Positions 19,286-28,946 are shown, counted from the stretch's first letter. The stretch: 64,000 bases of DNA from Grimontia celer (GCF_900055185.1 NZ_FIZX01000001.1:1860001-1924000), one strand, 5' to 3'. Numbers and translations are program-made. Notes: a model not told the origin generated them from the sequence alone.

Positions 19286-20293
19286 TTAATAACCGTTCGG
19301 GTTCTTTGACTGCCAGCGCCAGGTATCTTCTACCATGTCATTCAAGGTATGGGTTGCCTTCCAACCGAGATCTTGCTGCGCTTTGGCAGGGTCTGCCCAA
19401 CACTCTGCAATGTCACCTGGGCGACGCGGTGCGATTTGGTAAGCAATTTCCTTACCGCATGCTTCACTGAACGCTGCTACCATTTCCAGCACGCTCTTAC
19501 CGTCGCCAGTTCCGAGGTTGTAGATGTGTAGGCCCGATTTCTTGCCGACTTTATCAAGCGCAGCAAGGTGACCTTCTGCTAAATCAACAACGTGGATGTA
19601 GTCACGCACCCCACTACCATCACGGGTTGGGTAATCATCACCGAACACAGACAGGAATTCACGGCGACCAACGGCCACTTGTGAAATAAACGGCATCAGG
19701 TTGTTTGGAATACCCTGTGGGTCTTCACCCATTTCACCCGACTTGTGCGAGCCGACTGGGTTGAAATAGCGAAGCAGCGTAATGCTCCAGTCTGGGTTCG
19801 CTTTCTGGAAATCTGTCAGACACTCTTCCACCATCAGCTTACTGCGGCCATAAGGGTTGGTCGCTGACGTTGGGAAATCTTCACGGATTGGCACAGAAGC
19901 TGGATCACCGTAAACAGTTGCCGACGAACTGAAGATCAGCGAGTGAACGCCTGCATCACGCATCGCATCCACCAGCACCAGAGTACCGTTAACGTTGTTG
20001 TCGTAGTATTCCAGCGGCTTCTCAACCGACTCACCCACCGCTTTCAAGCCAGCAAAGTGAATGACTGCATCAATGTTTTCTTTTTCAAACACGGAGGCCA
20101 GAAAAGCTTTGTCACGGATGTCGCCCTGATAAAACGTCGGCTTTTTACCCGTCAGTTGTTCAATGCGCTCAAGCACAGCAAGTTTACTGTTGTGAAGGTT
20201 GTCGAGAAGGATGGGATTCAAACCTGCTTCAATCATTTGAACACAGGTATGGCTGCCAATATAGCCAACGCCGCCAGTTACGAGTACGTTCAT
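19286..20293 (-). CDS. galE: UDP-glucose 4-epimerase
   Basis: 335 residues from ATG 20293, the start that places the NAD-binding motif VTGGVGYIGSHT at the very N-terminus as in E. coli GalE (338). An in-frame extension to 20440 is open but has no family similarity. The catalytic YxxxK is YGRSK near residue 148, with the preceding SSSATVYG. It interconverts UDP-glucose and UDP-galactose for galactose use and for surface polysaccharide. It stands alone rather than in a gal operon, which favours a role in cell-envelope sugars, though both are possible. Confidence 0.95.
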   Translation of the reverse strand: MNVLVTGGVGYIGSHTCVQMIEAGLNPILLDNLHNSKLAVLERIEQLTGKKPTFYQGDIRDKAFLASVFEKENIDAVIHFAGLKAVGESVEKPLEYYDNNVNGTLVLVDAMRDAGVHSLIFSSSATVYGDPASVPIREDFPTSATNPYGRSKLMVEECLTDFQKANPDWSITLLRYFNPVGSHKSGEMGEDPQGIPNNLMPFISQVAVGRREFLSVFGDDYPTRDGSGVRDYIHVVDLAEGHLAALDKVGKKSGLHIYNLGTGDGKSVLEMVAAFSEACGKEIAYQIAPRRPGDIAECWADPAKAQQDLGWKATHTLNDMVEDTWRWQSKNPNGY

Positions 20294-20514
20294 GTCAAAT
20301 CTCAATTGGGTTGTGATTTTAGTTTCCGTGTCTAGGTTCAATTCAAGCACGGATTTCTTATGGCGACCACTATACCTGAGCATGTAAGAAGTGCCAGTTA
20401 CATACATCGAATCACATAAAAACCACTGTGTTAGGCGCAAATTCGAATAACTGGCTCGAATATGAAAAGGTAAACGTTGCGGTTTTACAGTGGATTTAAT
20501 TCGAATGTAAATAG

Positions 20515-20542
20515 AAAAAGCCGCTGAATTATGCAGCGGCTT
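20515..20542 (-). terminator. Intrinsic terminator of the amidohydrolase gene
   Basis: An 8-bp stem AGCCGCTG/CAGCGGCT with a 7-base loop, followed on the minus strand by UUUU from AAAAA at 20515-20519. It lies 19 bases after the stop at 20561. Confidence 0.8.
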
Positions 20543-20560
20543 CGTTGGGTTTTAGCCCTA

Positions 20561-22498
20561 TTATCTGATGGCTTCGTACATCGCCTGTTGGAACAGCAAA
20601 GCACTGTCACAGACATCACCATTCGCATGGCTATGGCCAAGACTGGCTGATGGTATCCGGCTCATCAGTTTCAATACCGTTTGGTTATTGTCAGAGGTTT
20701 CAAGGCCAGCATTCGCCACGTCGATCTCTGTCGCAACGCCCCGGTAAACAGTCGCAGCAATATCAATATCTCTAATGCTTTCAGGCTCCACGTTATATGG
20801 GCTTTGCTCAAGCACAGTAAAGTTAGCGTATTTGCCAATATCAATGCTGCCGATCTGATCTTCTAAGCGTGCTGTGTATGCGGCATCAATCGTAATGGCT
20901 CGCATGGCTTCATCTACTGTGATCCGCTCTTCAGGCCCCATCACCGACTCGCCAGACAAGCCGATTCGGTTTACTGCTGCCCAAACTAAAGCCAGCGGCT
21001 GCGCCGGAGCCATTGGTGCATCGGAATGCAAAGAAAGAACCCCACCCGCATCGATAAATGAACGCCCTCTCGCCATCACTTCCGCACGTTCTTTACCTAC
21101 ACCTTCTTTGCTGTAGAGCTCTGCCAGCACGTGGGTGTAATAAGGATTCACACTGAAGTTAGCACCAGATTCCACTGCTCGTGGAATATCATCTTTGTCA
21201 GTAATGCCTAAATGGTGGAAGCTGGTGCGATGATCTTCCCTTGGCGTTTCTTCATTCAGCGCGTCCACCACATCCAAGGCGCTTTCAAATCCCAAGTCGC
21301 CATTGGCATGAATCACGATCGTATAGTCATCATTCCAATATGGGCGCATGCTGTCTTCGAGCTCTTCGGGGGTTTGCAACCATTCGCCATGGTGACCGTC
21401 GATATAGCCATCTTTCAACTGCATTAGCTGGCTATACATCGCGCCGTCAGAGAAGAGTTTCACGAATTTAGGCAACCATTGAATTTGGTCTTGTCCCTTG
21501 TAGTCTCTGGTTTGGGCTTCAGCAATCAACTTACCTTGCTCAGCATCATAACCGCCTGCTGAATAAGTGAAGTTACCTGCAGGAATTAACCAGTAATCCA
21601 TAGGGAAAGCATCATCCAGCAAAATAGAAACCATTTGGTCATACATTTCCGGCGTCGCAATCACACCTGGGTCAATCGCCGTGGTAATACCGCCCGATTG
21701 CACATAATCACGCGTTCTCTCCATGCCAGTGGCAAAGCGACCACTGTCTACCAAAAACGTCAGGGTTTCAGGAAGAATGATTTTTCCGCCGTTTTCAAAT
21801 GCGTGTCCACGTTCCCAGTCTAACTGCTCATACGCCAAGCCTTCGCCCGACCAATCACTCTCTTGCCAACCCATCATTTCAATCGCGGCATTGTTGAAAA
21901 ACAGCTCGTGGAAGCTTCGGTGCCAGACAATGATCGGGCGATTCTCTGAGATCTGGTTCAGCACATCACGCCCCATGTTTTTGCCATGGAAAAAGTTGTG
22001 ATAGCCCCAAACGATCAATGGTTCGCCTTCCGGTGTCGCCTTCTCGATCTCAATCAGACGGTCAATAAATGCGTCTTCTGAGTGCACACCTTTTACATCG
22101 CCCCAAGGCAGTTTCCAGTCTGCAGGGGTAATGAAGTCTGTGCTCATGAGAATCGCACTCAACCATAAATGGATATGAGGTTCGACAAAGCCTGGTGTCA
22201 GGACTTTATCTTCAAATTGTCTATCTACAATCAACTCTGGATGCGCCTGGTATTTTTCCAGCAGGGCGTCTTTTTCGCCCAAATCTAAAATTTTGCCATT
22301 TTGAACTGCAATAGCAGTGACCTGCTCTGGCGCAACATCAGACATGGTAACAATGTCGTTCGACACGAAAACAGTGACTGGGCTCGCCAATACTTCTTTG
22401 GATAAATCCGCCAAATCCACAACGTCTGCTTGCTTTGAGCAAGCCGTTAGTAGTGCGATAGACATTGCCACTGCTGATAGTTTCATTGTTCTATTCAT
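20561..22498 (-). CDS. Lipoprotein amidohydrolase, YtcJ-like (amidohydrolase 3 family)
   Basis: 645 residues from ATG 22498, chosen because GGGGA lies five bases upstream; an ATG at 22510 is the alternative. A lipoprotein signal peptide ends in the lipobox LLTAC, so the protein is probably anchored in the envelope. The metal-dependent amidohydrolase fold is shown by TPGFVEPHIHLW (metal HxH) near residue 105, VIHANGDLGFE, and SLHSDAPMAP near residue 500. The natural substrate is unknown. It is divergent from a LysR gene 125 bases away; the same gene pairing occurs again at 29.2-31.9 kb. Confidence 0.85.
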   Translation of the reverse strand: MNRTMKLSAVAMSIALLTACSKQADVVDLADLSKEVLASPVTVFVSNDIVTMSDVAPEQVTAIAVQNGKILDLGEKDALLEKYQAHPELIVDRQFEDKVLTPGFVEPHIHLWLSAILMSTDFITPADWKLPWGDVKGVHSEDAFIDRLIEIEKATPEGEPLIVWGYHNFFHGKNMGRDVLNQISENRPIIVWHRSFHELFFNNAAIEMMGWQESDWSGEGLAYEQLDWERGHAFENGGKIILPETLTFLVDSGRFATGMERTRDYVQSGGITTAIDPGVIATPEMYDQMVSILLDDAFPMDYWLIPAGNFTYSAGGYDAEQGKLIAEAQTRDYKGQDQIQWLPKFVKLFSDGAMYSQLMQLKDGYIDGHHGEWLQTPEELEDSMRPYWNDDYTIVIHANGDLGFESALDVVDALNEETPREDHRTSFHHLGITDKDDIPRAVESGANFSVNPYYTHVLAELYSKEGVGKERAEVMARGRSFIDAGGVLSLHSDAPMAPAQPLALVWAAVNRIGLSGESVMGPEERITVDEAMRAITIDAAYTARLEDQIGSIDIGKYANFTVLEQSPYNVEPESIRDIDIAATVYRGVATEIDVANAGLETSDNNQTVLKLMSRIPSASLGHSHANGDVCDSALLFQQAMYEAIR

Positions 22499-22623
22499 CG
22501 CTATCCCCATATAAGCACTTTGGCTTCGTGAGCTCTGTTCGATGTTGAGAATTTAACAATGAAATACCGTTCTAACTAATGCATTATGATGGGTAAAACC
22601 CAACATTAGTTAATGGAGAGAAT

Positions 22624-23514
22624 ATGTTCTCTTATGAGCATCTCGCCGCATTCTGCGCAACAGTGGAGGAAGGCAGCTACAGCAAAGCTGCGCGCAGATT
22701 GGGTAAAGACAGAACGACTATTCGTGAGCAGATCAAAGCACTCGAAGACAGCTACGCCATCGCGCTTTTTGATATTGAAGGGAAGTCAGCAGTCGCAACC
22801 AACGCCGGTCAGGCGATTTACAAGCAAGCACAGCTCTTGGTTAAAAACAGTGAGCGTCTAAATACCCGATTGCTGAAAAGCTATCTTGAGCCCATCACTC
22901 AACTGGACATCTATCATGATGTGCTGGCTCCTGCCCCACTCATTCTGCACATTGAACGTTTAATGAATGAACATTATCCCGACATCAAACTGAACTGGTT
23001 ACACAGGAACCGGGATGACGCGTTAAAAGCCGTTTCTGAAGGGAAAAATAAACTCGCGCTGATGCAATACAAGCTTTCGAATCAATCGCCTTACCCGTTG
23101 GGTTTCGTCAATCTGGGAAGCGATGACCTGAATGTATATTGCAATCCCCATCACCCGCTAGCCAAATTGGAGCGAGTCACTGTGGGCGATTTACAACTCG
23201 AAAGGCAATATCTGAGTGAAAACCTGATGGTGAGTGCACCCGAACTGTTTTCTGTTTCCGCAGATGTAAGAATCGTCAGCAACAACGATATTCTGTTGGA
23301 GTTGGTAAAAAACGAGGGATGGACAGTGATTCCTCAAAGCCTTGCTGAACCTTCGGTAAAACAGAAACACCTCATTAAGCTTCAACTGGACGAGCTGGCC
23401 TCCAGCCTCAATGTGGGCATTTCTTTCTTCTACCCAGAGGCAATAGAAAGCACGCCGGAGCTCCAAACGCTGCTCTCCTCAATCAAAGCGTTCGCTGCCA
23501 AATATTACCAGTAG
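22624..23514 (+). CDS. LysR-family regulator divergent from the lipoprotein amidohydrolase
   Basis: 296 residues. The HTH is at residues 1-62 (SYEHLAAFCATVEEGSYSKA, then DRTTIREQIKALED) and the effector domain at about 90-290. The promoter-side spacing (125 bases to the divergent start) is the classical LysR arrangement, so it probably controls the amidohydrolase. It is a paralogue of the LysR at 29179-30066; both use an unusual R-TT-(I/V)-RE recognition-helix sequence in place of the common SAVS-x-Q-I. The ATG start has GGAGAG six bases upstream. Confidence 0.88.
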   Translation: MFSYEHLAAFCATVEEGSYSKAARRLGKDRTTIREQIKALEDSYAIALFDIEGKSAVATNAGQAIYKQAQLLVKNSERLNTRLLKSYLEPITQLDIYHDVLAPAPLILHIERLMNEHYPDIKLNWLHRNRDDALKAVSEGKNKLALMQYKLSNQSPYPLGFVNLGSDDLNVYCNPHHPLAKLERVTVGDLQLERQYLSENLMVSAPELFSVSADVRIVSNNDILLELVKNEGWTVIPQSLAEPSVKQKHLIKLQLDELASSLNVGISFFYPEAIESTPELQTLLSSIKAFAAKYYQ

Positions 23515-23523
23515 AGAGATACT

Positions 23524-23552
23524 AAAAAGCCCGCACCTGAGCGCGGGCCTCT
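23524..23552. terminator. Terminator between LysR and PAP2 genes
   Basis: A stem GCCCGC/GCGGGC with an 8-base loop; AAAAA on the left supplies the U-run for the minus-strand PAP2 gene. On the plus side CCTCTCATT is a poor U-run, so LysR termination here is less certain. Confidence 0.65.
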
Positions 23553-23568
23553 CATTATGCTAGTCGGT

Positions 23569-24060
23569 TTACATCCATTTAATGGCAATCACTGCCGCAG
23601 CAACACCGACACCTAAACCCGTCACAACATCACGCCAGTGGTGCTTGAATGCTCTCACCCTGCCAAGGCCAACACACGCTGCAACACCGTATGAAAGCAA
23701 ACCGATGAACCAGCCATAGCAAAGCATCAGTGCTGTGGAAGCTGCGACGGCATTTGCTGTGTGATTGGATGGAAAGCTGTCGTTACCGCTGAGATCAGGT
23801 CGTTTCGCATCGATGAAGAACTTACCTAAAAGGCCTATTCCAGAAGCACCCGCAATGATCAGTAACGCTTGCTGTAACTCCTGCCACTCTCCATGAATCA
23901 TTGGAAACCCCAGAGCCGTGGCTACCAAACCATAAGCACCCACATCACTGACCGACTGCCAGTTGGTAGAAGAAGAGATCTGGGCAATGAAGAAGACCCA
24001 AATGGAAGCCAGGAAGATCAGAGGATATACAGTACTCATTATGCGTCGATTTAATCTCAC
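23569..24060 (-). CDS. PAP2-family membrane phosphatase
   Basis: 163 residues with five or six hydrophobic helices. The three phosphatase motifs are visible: KFFIDAKRP (K-x6-RP), PSNH (the usual PSGH with Asn for Gly), and GRVRAFKHHWRD (R-x5-H-x3-D). The family removes phosphate from lipid phosphates such as undecaprenyl pyrophosphate or phosphatidate at the outer face of the inner membrane. The start may be GTG 24060 or ATG 24039; neither has a clear ribosome site. Its closest functional class cannot be told from sequence alone. Confidence 0.85.
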   Translation of the reverse strand: MRLNRRIMSTVYPLIFLASIWVFFIAQISSSTNWQSVSDVGAYGLVATALGFPMIHGEWQELQQALLIIAGASGIGLLGKFFIDAKRPDLSGNDSFPSNHTANAVAASTALMLCYGWFIGLLSYGVAACVGLGRVRAFKHHWRDVVTGLGVGVAAAVIAIKWM

Positions 24061-24541
24061 TAAGGGACTAACGATGCGTTGAGTATCTCAAAATCCTCAA
24101 TGAAATCGGGGAGAAGAATGTAACCAAACATTTATGCTAACTAGCAAAAAAAGGATACACCAATGCGTTAACAACCCTATCATCAGCCAAAAATAAACTC
24201 ATACTTAATGCTTTTTTGGTCCATGAATAGATATTTTCAATTCAATTCATGGTGGATCACCGATTCACATTGATGAGCAATCATGCAGTTTTTTACATGT
24301 CACTAAATTAGCGCCATATGGAATTTGTATCGAAAATGCATTTTTCTACCCGACAATCCTGTTGATGCATATCAGAAGCAGTGTCCACTGCATATCTATT
24401 CATGGAAATATTTCTCAATGAGACCGCCTCTCAACAAATCTCGATAGTGAGACAAACTGGTACTACCTCTCCGGAAAAGCCCTTACTAATATTCCGCCTA
24501 CTTAGGCCAAACCAAACTTTTCTAGCAAGCGGGATGCTGAC
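24061..24541. other. Intergenic region upstream of the RTX gene
   Basis: No coding frame and no convincing hairpin with a T-run. It must contain the promoters of the divergent PAP2 and RTX genes. Just before the RTX ATG the sequence AAGCGGGATGCTGAC gives only a modest ribosome site. Confidence 0.6.
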
Positions 24542-27500
24542 ATGACAAACATCATCAATGGAACTGAAAACGACGACGATCTGCGTGGCGATACCGCCGC
24601 TGATACTGTAGACACAATTTACGGCAAAGGTGGGAATGACACTTTACGGGGCTACCGAGATAATGACTTTCTCTACGGTGAAGACGGTGATGACACGCTA
24701 TACGGCGGCAAAGGTAATGACGAATTACACGGTGGCATTGGCAATGATTGGCTCCGTGGCGGCTCAGGTATCGATTTTCTCTATGGTGGAGAAGGCGAAG
24801 ATATGCTCGAAGGCGGCCTGGACAACGACATTCTGGACGGCGGTGCTGGTAATGACCGCCTATTCGGTAATGATGGTAACGATGTCATTTCTGCTGGCGC
24901 AGGCGAAGACATGGTTAATGGTGGCAAAGGTAACGACACTATTAATGGTGGCGACGATAGAGACATCCTCTTCGGTTCATTCGGTGATGACACACTAAAC
25001 GGTAATGCCGGCAACGATGTTATTTATGGCGAGGGTGACAACGATACGGTCTACGGCCAAGAAGGAGACGACGCTGTTTATGGTGGCTTGGGTGACGATA
25101 AAGTCTACGGTGGCGTCGGCAATGACTTGGTGCGTGGAGGATCAGGTAATGACACACTGTATGGAGAAGCAGGTAACGACACCATCGAAGGTGGATTGGG
25201 ACAAGACACTCTGTACGGTGGCGATGGTGAAGACAAACTTTCCGGGAATGATGGTGATGACACGCTCCATTCGGGAGCGGGTAACGATAAATCCCGCGGA
25301 GGCAATGGCAACGACACCGTTAACGGTGGCACTGGCAATGACATCCTTTTTGGTGATGGTGGCGATGACACCATCAATGGCGACGAAGGCAACGATGTTC
25401 TTTGGGGTGGCAATGGCATTGACACCATCAAAGGCGGCGTAGACGATGACTCCCTCTGGGGTCAGGTCGGCGATGACCTTCTTTATGGTCAGGATGGCAA
25501 CGACTCAGCCCGTGGTGGTGACGGTAACGACTATATCGATGGCGGCATTGGTAATGACCAATTGTTTGGCGGAGATGGTGATGACCATCTGGTTGGCGAT
25601 GACGGAACCGACCCGACAATAGAGACAGGAACTGAAAGCGCTGCCGGTTTTTCTATCCGTGCCGGAGGCTCGGCGGTAAAAAGTGGCGTTGAGGCTGGTG
25701 GCACAACCACAACGATTTCTATCGACGGTGTCCCTTACGTCGTTTCAACACATTGGGCTTATGCTGGGACCGTAGTCGTTTCGAGAGTAGAAAGCGATGG
25801 CTCTCTCACCGAAACCGACCGCATGATTTACGACAACACGACGGGTTCTGTTTCTACCTCATCTTCCGGTGACATCGCTGACGATGCAGCGGCCTTAGGT
25901 ATTCCAGTTGGCGCATTTGGGAACGGGCTGACAAATTCAAATATCTATGATGTGGATGGCAGCCCCACTCTGTTTTTGACGTCTCAAAACAGCGGCTCTA
26001 TCACTGCATGGGATATCGGTTCAGACGGCACCATTACACTGAAAGGTGGCCTAAACTTCGGTAACTCTCAAACAGGTATTGTTCGCGAAAACGTGGTTTT
26101 TGAAGCGCAGGATGGTCAAGAGTACATCTACGCTGCCCGCGCGCAAAATGACCGTGTCGACATTCTTACCTACGACTCAAGCACGGGTGCAATTGCTGAA
26201 ACTGGACGCTCTGTTTCAAGCGGCAATGCACCAACGGGTTTAGATCTCGTCAATATTAACGGCAATGACTTCCTCGTATCTTCAACCAGCGACGCCGTCT
26301 CTATCTATGCCATTGACGCCACGACGGGTGGCCTTACATTAACAGACTCAGAATCTGTCACTGGCTTGGGCTGGTATAACAGTGTTGATATCTATGAGAA
26401 GCCAGATGGCAGTACCTACGCCATTGTCGATGGGCAACCAGGAGAGGGGCAGGTCTACGTATTTGAGCTGGGTGCCGACGGTTCAATGACACTGACTGAC
26501 ACGATTGATGGCTATGGCTCACGTTATTCATCTGCTGGCTATGTTGAAGGCGAGCCAGTCTTCGTGATGGCGAATGCCACGGAAGGCGTTGATCTCTACA
26601 CCATCTCTGATGACGGGACATTGGTATTCCAAACACACATTGCCGATATCGAAAATGATGTGACTACGCCAGTGATTGTGCAGACAGAAGATGGCAGCTA
26701 CTTCTTGGTCGATGCTGATGGCGACACAGCCTCAGTGAAGCTGGATACCAATGATTTCTACAACCGTAAGCTCAATGATTACCTTGATGGTCAGGACGGC
26801 AATGACAAGCTGGAAGGCGGCATTGGTGATGACACGTTGAAAGGTGGCCTAGACAACGACAAACTTTACGGTGGAGAAGGCAATGACTACCTTGTCGGGG
26901 ATGACGGTAAAGCGCCAACCCTGACACTTTCAGCAAGCTCAACGGTAATTGAAGGACCACAAGTAGCCAGTGCAACAACAACGTCCATCTCTGTTGATGG
27001 TGTTGCTTACGTTGTGTCAACACAGTGGGCAGTCAGCGGTCTGGCAATTGTTTATCGTGTCGAAAATGATGGCTCACTGACCGAAACCGACCGAATGACG
27101 TATGACAGTTCCACCCTTTCAATTACCACCACGTCATCTGGAGACATTTCAGCGGCTATTGCAGATGCCGGGGTTCCGATTGGCGCATTCGGAAATGGCC
27201 TGACTCAGTCCAACATCTATAACGTGGACGGCACGCCAACCCTGTTTATGACTTCTCAAAACAGCGGTTCAATCACTGCTTGGCATATTGCCGAGGATGG
27301 AACCTTCAGCTTCGAAGGTGGTTTGAGATTCGGCCACTCACAAACACATTTAAACGGTGGTATCGTCCGCGAAAACGTGGTCTATGAAGCGCTGGATGGT
27401 CAGGAATATATCTACGCTGCACGCGCGCAGAATGATCGTATTGATATTCTAACGTACGATTCTGAAACTGGTACCATCGCTGAAACAGGTAACACCGTCG

Positions 27501-28462
27501 CCACGGGTGACTGGGGAACAGGCTTGGATCTGGTGACGCTAAATGCCAACACTTATCTGGTTTCAAGTGGCAGCGACAAACTCTCAATTTTCGCTGTCGA
27601 CCCCAACAATGGTGGTTTGTCATTGGTTAGCGAAGCTGCCCTGCCAAACATCGGTACCTATAACGGCGTCGACGTTTATGAGACAACAGATGGTCGCGCT
27701 TACGCCATCGTTGATGGAAGCCCAGGAGACAGTGACATCTTTGTATTTGAGATTGGCTCAGATGGTGCACTGACATTAACCGACACTATTGAAGGCTATG
27801 GTTCTCGCTATTCTTCAGCAGGTTATGTAGAAGGCGAACCAGTGTTTACTATGATAAATGCCACAGAAGGCGTTGACCTTTACACCATCTCCGATCAAGG
27901 GAAGCTGGAGTTTCAACTCCATATCTCTGGCATCGAGAATGATGTAACCACACCTGTGATTGTTCAAACCGAAGATGGCAGTTACTACCTCGTTGATGCT
28001 GACGGTAATACCGCCACCGTGAAACTGGACTTTAGCTACGACAAAGGTAACACCGAAGACCGCACTCACAACGATGAGCTATACGGCGGCAGTGGCGATG
28101 ACCGACTGGAAGGCAACTATGGTGACGACATTCTGGATGGCGGTACCGGTCAGGATAGACTCAACGGCGGCATTGGCGATGATTTCCTCAATGGCGGTGC
28201 AGGTCGCGATACACTCACTGGTGGCTTAGGTGCAGACAAGTTCTTCTTTGACAGCAACTCAGGCTCCGACACAGTGACCGACTTTAACGCAAGCCACGAT
28301 ATTTTGGTGATCGACAGTTCACTGGCTACAAGCCTTGCAGAACTGAACATTAAACAAAGCGGTACCAACACGCTGATTTCAAACAGCGATGAATCGGTCT
28401 TTATCAAACTGGAAGAATTCGATGCAGATAGCATCCATACCGACCTTTTTGATTTCACCTAG
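24542..28462 (+). CDS. Large RTX calcium-binding protein with two propeller-like domains
   Basis: 1306 acidic residues. Residues 3-353 are about three dozen consecutive GGxGxDxUx nonapeptides. Residues about 360-736 and 797-1163 are two copies of one non-RTX domain, rich in repeated beta motifs (DGVxYVVSTxWA, NGLTxSNIY, LFxTSQNSGSITAW, YIYAARAQND, GYGSRYSSAGYVEGEPVF), suggesting a seven-bladed-propeller-like fold. Short RTX blocks lie between and after them (743-790, 1170-1233). The C-terminus (GADKFFFDSNSGSDTVTDF) is the usual RTX end and type I secretion region. There is no N-terminal signal peptide, which agrees with type I export. No ABC exporter, membrane-fusion or TolC gene is nearby. 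The function may be adhesin, matrix protein or enzyme; none is shown. Confidence 0.9.
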   Translation: MTNIINGTENDDDLRGDTAADTVDTIYGKGGNDTLRGYRDNDFLYGEDGDDTLYGGKGNDELHGGIGNDWLRGGSGIDFLYGGEGEDMLEGGLDNDILDGGAGNDRLFGNDGNDVISAGAGEDMVNGGKGNDTINGGDDRDILFGSFGDDTLNGNAGNDVIYGEGDNDTVYGQEGDDAVYGGLGDDKVYGGVGNDLVRGGSGNDTLYGEAGNDTIEGGLGQDTLYGGDGEDKLSGNDGDDTLHSGAGNDKSRGGNGNDTVNGGTGNDILFGDGGDDTINGDEGNDVLWGGNGIDTIKGGVDDDSLWGQVGDDLLYGQDGNDSARGGDGNDYIDGGIGNDQLFGGDGDDHLVGDDGTDPTIETGTESAAGFSIRAGGSAVKSGVEAGGTTTTISIDGVPYVVSTHWAYAGTVVVSRVESDGSLTETDRMIYDNTTGSVSTSSSGDIADDAAALGIPVGAFGNGLTNSNIYDVDGSPTLFLTSQNSGSITAWDIGSDGTITLKGGLNFGNSQTGIVRENVVFEAQDGQEYIYAARAQNDRVDILTYDSSTGAIAETGRSVSSGNAPTGLDLVNINGNDFLVSSTSDAVSIYAIDATTGGLTLTDSESVTGLGWYNSVDIYEKPDGSTYAIVDGQPGEGQVYVFELGADGSMTLTDTIDGYGSRYSSAGYVEGEPVFVMANATEGVDLYTISDDGTLVFQTHIADIENDVTTPVIVQTEDGSYFLVDADGDTASVKLDTNDFYNRKLNDYLDGQDGNDKLEGGIGDDTLKGGLDNDKLYGGEGNDYLVGDDGKAPTLTLSASSTVIEGPQVASATTTSISVDGVAYVVSTQWAVSGLAIVYRVENDGSLTETDRMTYDSSTLSITTTSSGDISAAIADAGVPIGAFGNGLTQSNIYNVDGTPTLFMTSQNSGSITAWHIAEDGTFSFEGGLRFGHSQTHLNGGIVRENVVYEALDGQEYIYAARAQNDRIDILTYDSETGTIAETGNTVATGDWGTGLDLVTLNANTYLVSSGSDKLSIFAVDPNNGGLSLVSEAALPNIGTYNGVDVYETTDGRAYAIVDGSPGDSDIFVFEIGSDGALTLTDTIEGYGSRYSSAGYVEGEPVFTMINATEGVDLYTISDQGKLEFQLHISGIENDVTTPVIVQTEDGSYYLVDADGNTATVKLDFSYDKGNTEDRTHNDELYGGSGDDRLEGNYGDDILDGGTGQDRLNGGIGDDFLNGGAGRDTLTGGLGADKFFFDSNSGSDTVTDFNASHDILVIDSSLATSLAELNIKQSGTNTLISNSDESVFIKLEEFDADSIHTDLFDFT

Positions 28463-28481
28463 TCGCAAGGCGTTCTAATTG

Positions 28482-28512
28482 AAAAGCGGCTCTTGATGAG
28501 CCGCTTTTTTAT
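28482..28512 (+). terminator. Intrinsic terminator of the RTX gene
   Basis: An 8-bp stem AGCGGCTC/GAGCCGCT with a short loop and six T's, 20 bases after the stop. Confidence 0.9.
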
Positions 28513-28530
28513 TTGGATAAGCCAAAACGA

Positions 28531-28556
28531 AAAAGCCCGCTCAGTGAGCGGGCTTA
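28531..28556 (-). terminator. Terminator at the distal end of the tRNA-Ser repeat array
   Basis: An 8-bp stem GCCCGCTC/GAGCGGGC with a 3-base loop. The A-run on its left makes it a minus-strand terminator. It lies just beyond the last 191-bp repeat as read from the tRNA, and its stem differs from the two terminators inside the repeats. Confidence 0.75.
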
Positions 28557-28564
28557 ATCTAATG

Positions 28565-28946
28565 TGGCGGAGAGATAGGGATTTATACGGTCGCTTCGCG
28601 CCCTTCCCTTCGGGCTGTTGCCTATTCGGCTTCGCCGGGCAACGTTGTCTCGCTTCGCCCGGCTGAACCCATAGGGTCTAGGGTTCTGCACCCTATCTCT
28701 TGCGAGGGTTAAAAATGCAAAAAGGCCGCTGATAATTCAGCGGCCTTTTCTAATGTGGCGGAGAGATAGGGATTTATACGGTCGCTTCGCGCCCTTCCCT
28801 TCGGGCCGTTGCCTATTCGGCTTCGCCGGGCAACGTTGTCTCGCTTCGCTCGGCTGAACCCATAGGGTCTAGGGTTCTGCACCCTATCTCTTGCGAGGGT
28901 TAAAAATGCAAAAAGGCCGCTGATAATTCAGCGGCCTTTTCTAATG
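28565..28946 (-). repeat. Two 191-bp tandem repeats carrying the 3' tail of tRNA-Ser
   Basis: Units 28565-28755 and 28756-28946 differ by two substitutions that I can see, and the period to the tRNA is also exactly 191. Read on the minus strand, each unit contains an intrinsic terminator (12-bp stem AAAGGCCGCTGA with its complement, at 28717-28749 and 28908-28940), a GC-rich region with several small GAA-loop hairpins, and finally the last 20 nt of tRNA-Ser including CCA (28565-28584, 28756-28775). A 10-bp closing stem pairs AGAGATAGGG with CCCTATCTCT (28571-28580 with 28691-28700; 28762-28771 with 28882-28891). The layout is that of the tyrT/rtT repeats of E. coli, where 178-bp units carry 19 bases of tRNA-Tyr. 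Confidence 0.9.

Noticed and set aside
24781-25431. Long minus-strand and shifted open frames with Pro- and Ser-rich translations over the RTX repeats
   Set aside because: They are shadows of the biased codon pattern of the RTX repeats. No ribosome sites; low-complexity products.
24542-25600. CRISPR-like or tandem DNA repeat in the RTX region
   Set aside because: The periodicity is 27 bases and in frame with the GGxGxDxUx nonapeptide; it is protein repeat coding, not a CRISPR array.
28565-28946. A 16-codon frame (ATGGGTTCAGCC...) inside each tRNA-tail repeat, by analogy with the small Tpr protein of E. coli
   Set aside because: No ribosome site and no similarity to a protamine-like peptide. 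The GC-rich hairpins explain the sequence better.
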